Shown here piece by piece: positions 62,201-64,000 of a DNA stretch of 64,000 bases. The DNA is taken from contig JAAONU010000001.1 in NCBI GenBank assembly GCA_012932295.1, positions 36,425,449-36,489,448 of the forward strand. The letters run 5' to 3'. How positions within the stretch are numbered: position 1 is the first letter of the stretch; each line of letters begins with the position of its first letter. The notes below the pieces were generated by a model that was not told the origin of the DNA, made no database searches, and saw nothing but the letters and a program-made list of their open reading frames with translations. Position numbers and translations under genes: made by a program. This stretch comes from Cyclina sinensis. Its lineage: Eukaryota; Mollusca; Bivalvia; Venerida; Veneridae.

Positions 62201-63414
62201 TGAAATTCAGCACATATGATGCAATAAACAAAGCATCATCTGTTGCTCTGGGTTAAATAACATTTGGGACCAGCTGCCTGCACAACAAAGGCTTGTAGAA
62301 GAGTTTTTTGGGGGCTTTTGTGAGATTGTGCAAAATGAGAAGTCTAGAGAAGCTATTGGTTCTTTTGTATGGTCAGTGCACAGCATTGCTGACAGTTATC
62401 ATGGCAAGAATTAGAGAAAGAAGTGTTTCCTTTATATAGAAGGCAGTGTCTTATCATTAAAATCTGTTAGAGAAAGAAGTGTTTCCTTTATATAGAAGGC
62501 AGTTTCTTATCATTAAAATCTGTCTTTAAAATCGTGCAAAGCATTGACACATTTATATCTTCACTTGAAGAAATTTTAACTCGCAATTCATCAATGCAAA
62601 GAGTTTCAAGACAATAAACCTATGTTACACACTTAGGTTGTCTGAGAATAGTGATATAGATAAACCATAAACCTACACTTATTAATTAGTTTTCACTAAT
62701 AGTTTTACCAGGTGCATGATATGCCTCTGAATGATTTTCTTTTGTGCATTCCATTCTGTAGCTATGGCTAAGGCCAGTTCTTCATTTGGTACTCGGAAAA
62801 GATTTCCACCAGGTGTCCTAAGTTTCCTCTGATCCAAGTTGATCTCATACCATCCTAAATAATCCATATGGATAAAAAATAAATTTCGTTTTTAATTTCT
62901 ACCCTGATGGAGGCAACTGACTCTGTCTTTGCTAACAATGCAGACCCATGAAGTCTGATCATGGACTGTTCTATTCACCATTAAGTCTGTAAATTTCAAT
63001 AAGTACCCTTACATGTATAATTATAAACAATTGATGGATCTGTCCAAACTTAAAGATGGACAAGTCCATTTTAATTTTTTAGCATGGTAAAACTTAATTA
63101 TTACAAAACTGGATGTCTTTTTGTCATTCTCTGATTCATTTCAGGCTTACAGTATTGCATAAGCCAATAATTTTGTTCTCTTTTATGTCAATATGATATT
63201 AAAACATAAATCAAATGATTTTACTTTGATAATGAAACAACATTCGACTAATAAATTCAATGATAATTTAAATTCAATTCCATTTGTGCATCCATAGGTA
63301 CTACCATTAATTGTGTTGTCATTATAATCATCATCAATCTAAATCTAAAAACAATCTAAATTAACATACCTTCATACTGAGAAATGGTTGCATTCTTGTA
63401 AAACTTCTTCAGTT
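59236..63414 (-). CDS. ATPAF2: ATP synthase F1 assembly factor 2 (ATP12), exons 2 to last, 5' end missing
   Basis: Minus-strand exons: 63370-63414, 62709-62854, 62102-62199, 61589-61669, 60548-60663, 59795-59910, 59236-59373; phases join throughout, giving 245 residues and a stop. ATPAF2/Atp12 is a mitochondrial matrix chaperone that holds the F1 alpha subunit before alpha3-beta3 assembly. Landmarks against human: LKKFYKNATISQYEGWYEIN (human KRFYQGVSITQGEGGFEIN), LDQRKLRTP, LAIATEWNAQ, SLCNTALDNP, HFLETDTVSYR, REWDPIIQW, IMSSQ, VLVLALMDKYISVE, VHRWGNVEWYHDIDVVELRA. The exon carrying the start codon and mitochondrial targeting peptide was not found between 63415 and 64000 and probably lies beyond the window; the first visible exon begins in phase 1. 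Confidence 0.95.
62411..62522. repeat. 56 bp perfect-but-one tandem duplication
   Basis: Copies 62411-62466 and 62467-62522 ('gagaaagaagtgtttccttt' in each) differ at one base (gtgtc/gtttc). The duplication is recent and lies in an ATPAF2 intron. A similar ~31 bp duplication lies at about 63516-63577 ('attgttttttctaaatatgt'). Confidence 0.9.
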
Positions 63415-63875
63415 CTATAACAAAAATAATGCAAGGATGAATTATGCAAAATTTCTTTTTCAAAAATATTTACAGAAAACTTTTATTATGGCATACAGAC
63501 TTTTATTGTTTATCTTGAATTGTCTGATTGTTTTTTCTAAATATGTGAATTGTCTAATTGTTTTTTCTAAATATGTCCCCTCAAATCTTTGCTTAACCAG
63601 CAGATCTTTATAATAATAGTACTTGAATTATTAAGTGGAACAAGTCTGAATCCCATCAACAGAGTCTGAAACAGAATTCACATATATCTCCTTTCAGCCT
63701 CAACTTCAATGGTGGTACTTGGCAAAATCCATTGAAAGACATTTACGCCAAGGGTGACTGTACGTCTGGTGTAGAGCGAAGTGTGTCCAGGCTTGTAGAA
63801 GTAACACATGATCCTTTGCACAAGTACTGACCAGTACTCCATAAAGCTGTCATTAATAGTAGTCATCAATATCAC

Positions 63876-64000
63876 CAGGCCTTTCCCCAGGAATTTTTTA
63901 AGGCGCTGGGGTAACTGTCCGTGTGGGGGGTGGGTGCGGGAGGGGGGTATCCCTTCGGCATGTTGAAAAAAAATTTATGTTAAAAGTAAATGGTGCTTTT
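63876..64000. repeat. Fragment of a G-rich dispersed repeat at window edge
   Basis: 'ggcgctggggtaactgtccg', 'gggtgcgggaggggggtatc' and 'ccttcggcatgttgaaaaaa' resemble the G-rich core of the element at 7802-8067. It runs off the window, so its end is unknown. Confidence 0.45.

Noticed and set aside
63678..63875. Candidate first exon of ATPAF2 (minus strand, arginine-containing N-terminus)
   Set aside because: The only plausible donor (gtaaatg) gives phase 0 in the ATG-bearing frame, but the next exon needs phase 1; the frame of the right phase has no ATG that I could confirm.

Overview
The window is animal nuclear DNA. It is AT-rich and repeat-dense, and its genes are split into many short exons with GT-AG introns plus one AT-AC intron. 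The repeats are long arrays of roughly 150 bp units carrying phrases such as 'ggcaataactc', 'gagatatgcccc' and 'aggtgagctaaaa', together with tRNA- and 5S-derived SINEs and many LINE fragments. This combination is typical of bivalve molluscs, so I infer a bivalve; I cannot name the species. Only splice-reconstructed genes are called. Homology statements come from memory of the families, not from a search.

Layout. Positions 1-2560 hold degenerate tandem-repeat elements. Positions 3755-9632 (minus) hold a three-exon gene for a 375-residue protein of no named family; it has a possible PD-(D/E)XK nuclease-like core. Positions 10000-13700 hold a long hairpin, repeat arrays and two dead reverse-transcriptase fragments. 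Positions 15397-19099 (minus) hold a five-exon gene for a 172-residue protein with an N-terminal cysteine cluster and an amphipathic helix; a LINE sits in its last intron. Positions 19913-21167 hold a dead Tc1-like transposon split by a tRNA-Ser-derived SINE.

The right half holds three complete or nearly complete conserved genes. TOM1/TOM1L2 (minus, 47631 to 26449, 17 exons, 536 residues) is an endosomal VHS-GAT adaptor. DRC3/LRRC48 (plus, 51366-57931, 10 exons, 525 residues) is a subunit of the ciliary nexin-dynein regulatory complex. ATPAF2/ATP12 (minus, 63414 to 59236, first exon not in the window) is the mitochondrial F1-ATPase assembly factor. Human 17p11.2 carries TOM1L2, DRC3 and ATPAF2 in the same order and relative orientation, so this looks like a very old linkage block. 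The three proteins have unrelated jobs, so the linkage probably reflects shared regulation or chance retention rather than a pathway.

The most notable observations are a textbook U12-type AT-AC intron in DRC3, the conserved gene trio, several small frame-neutral exons in TOM1, the two lineage-type genes on the left, and well-delimited mobile elements with target-site duplications. These include a 753 bp hAT-like non-autonomous element and a pair of 5S-rRNA-derived SINE copies, both in TOM1 intron 1.
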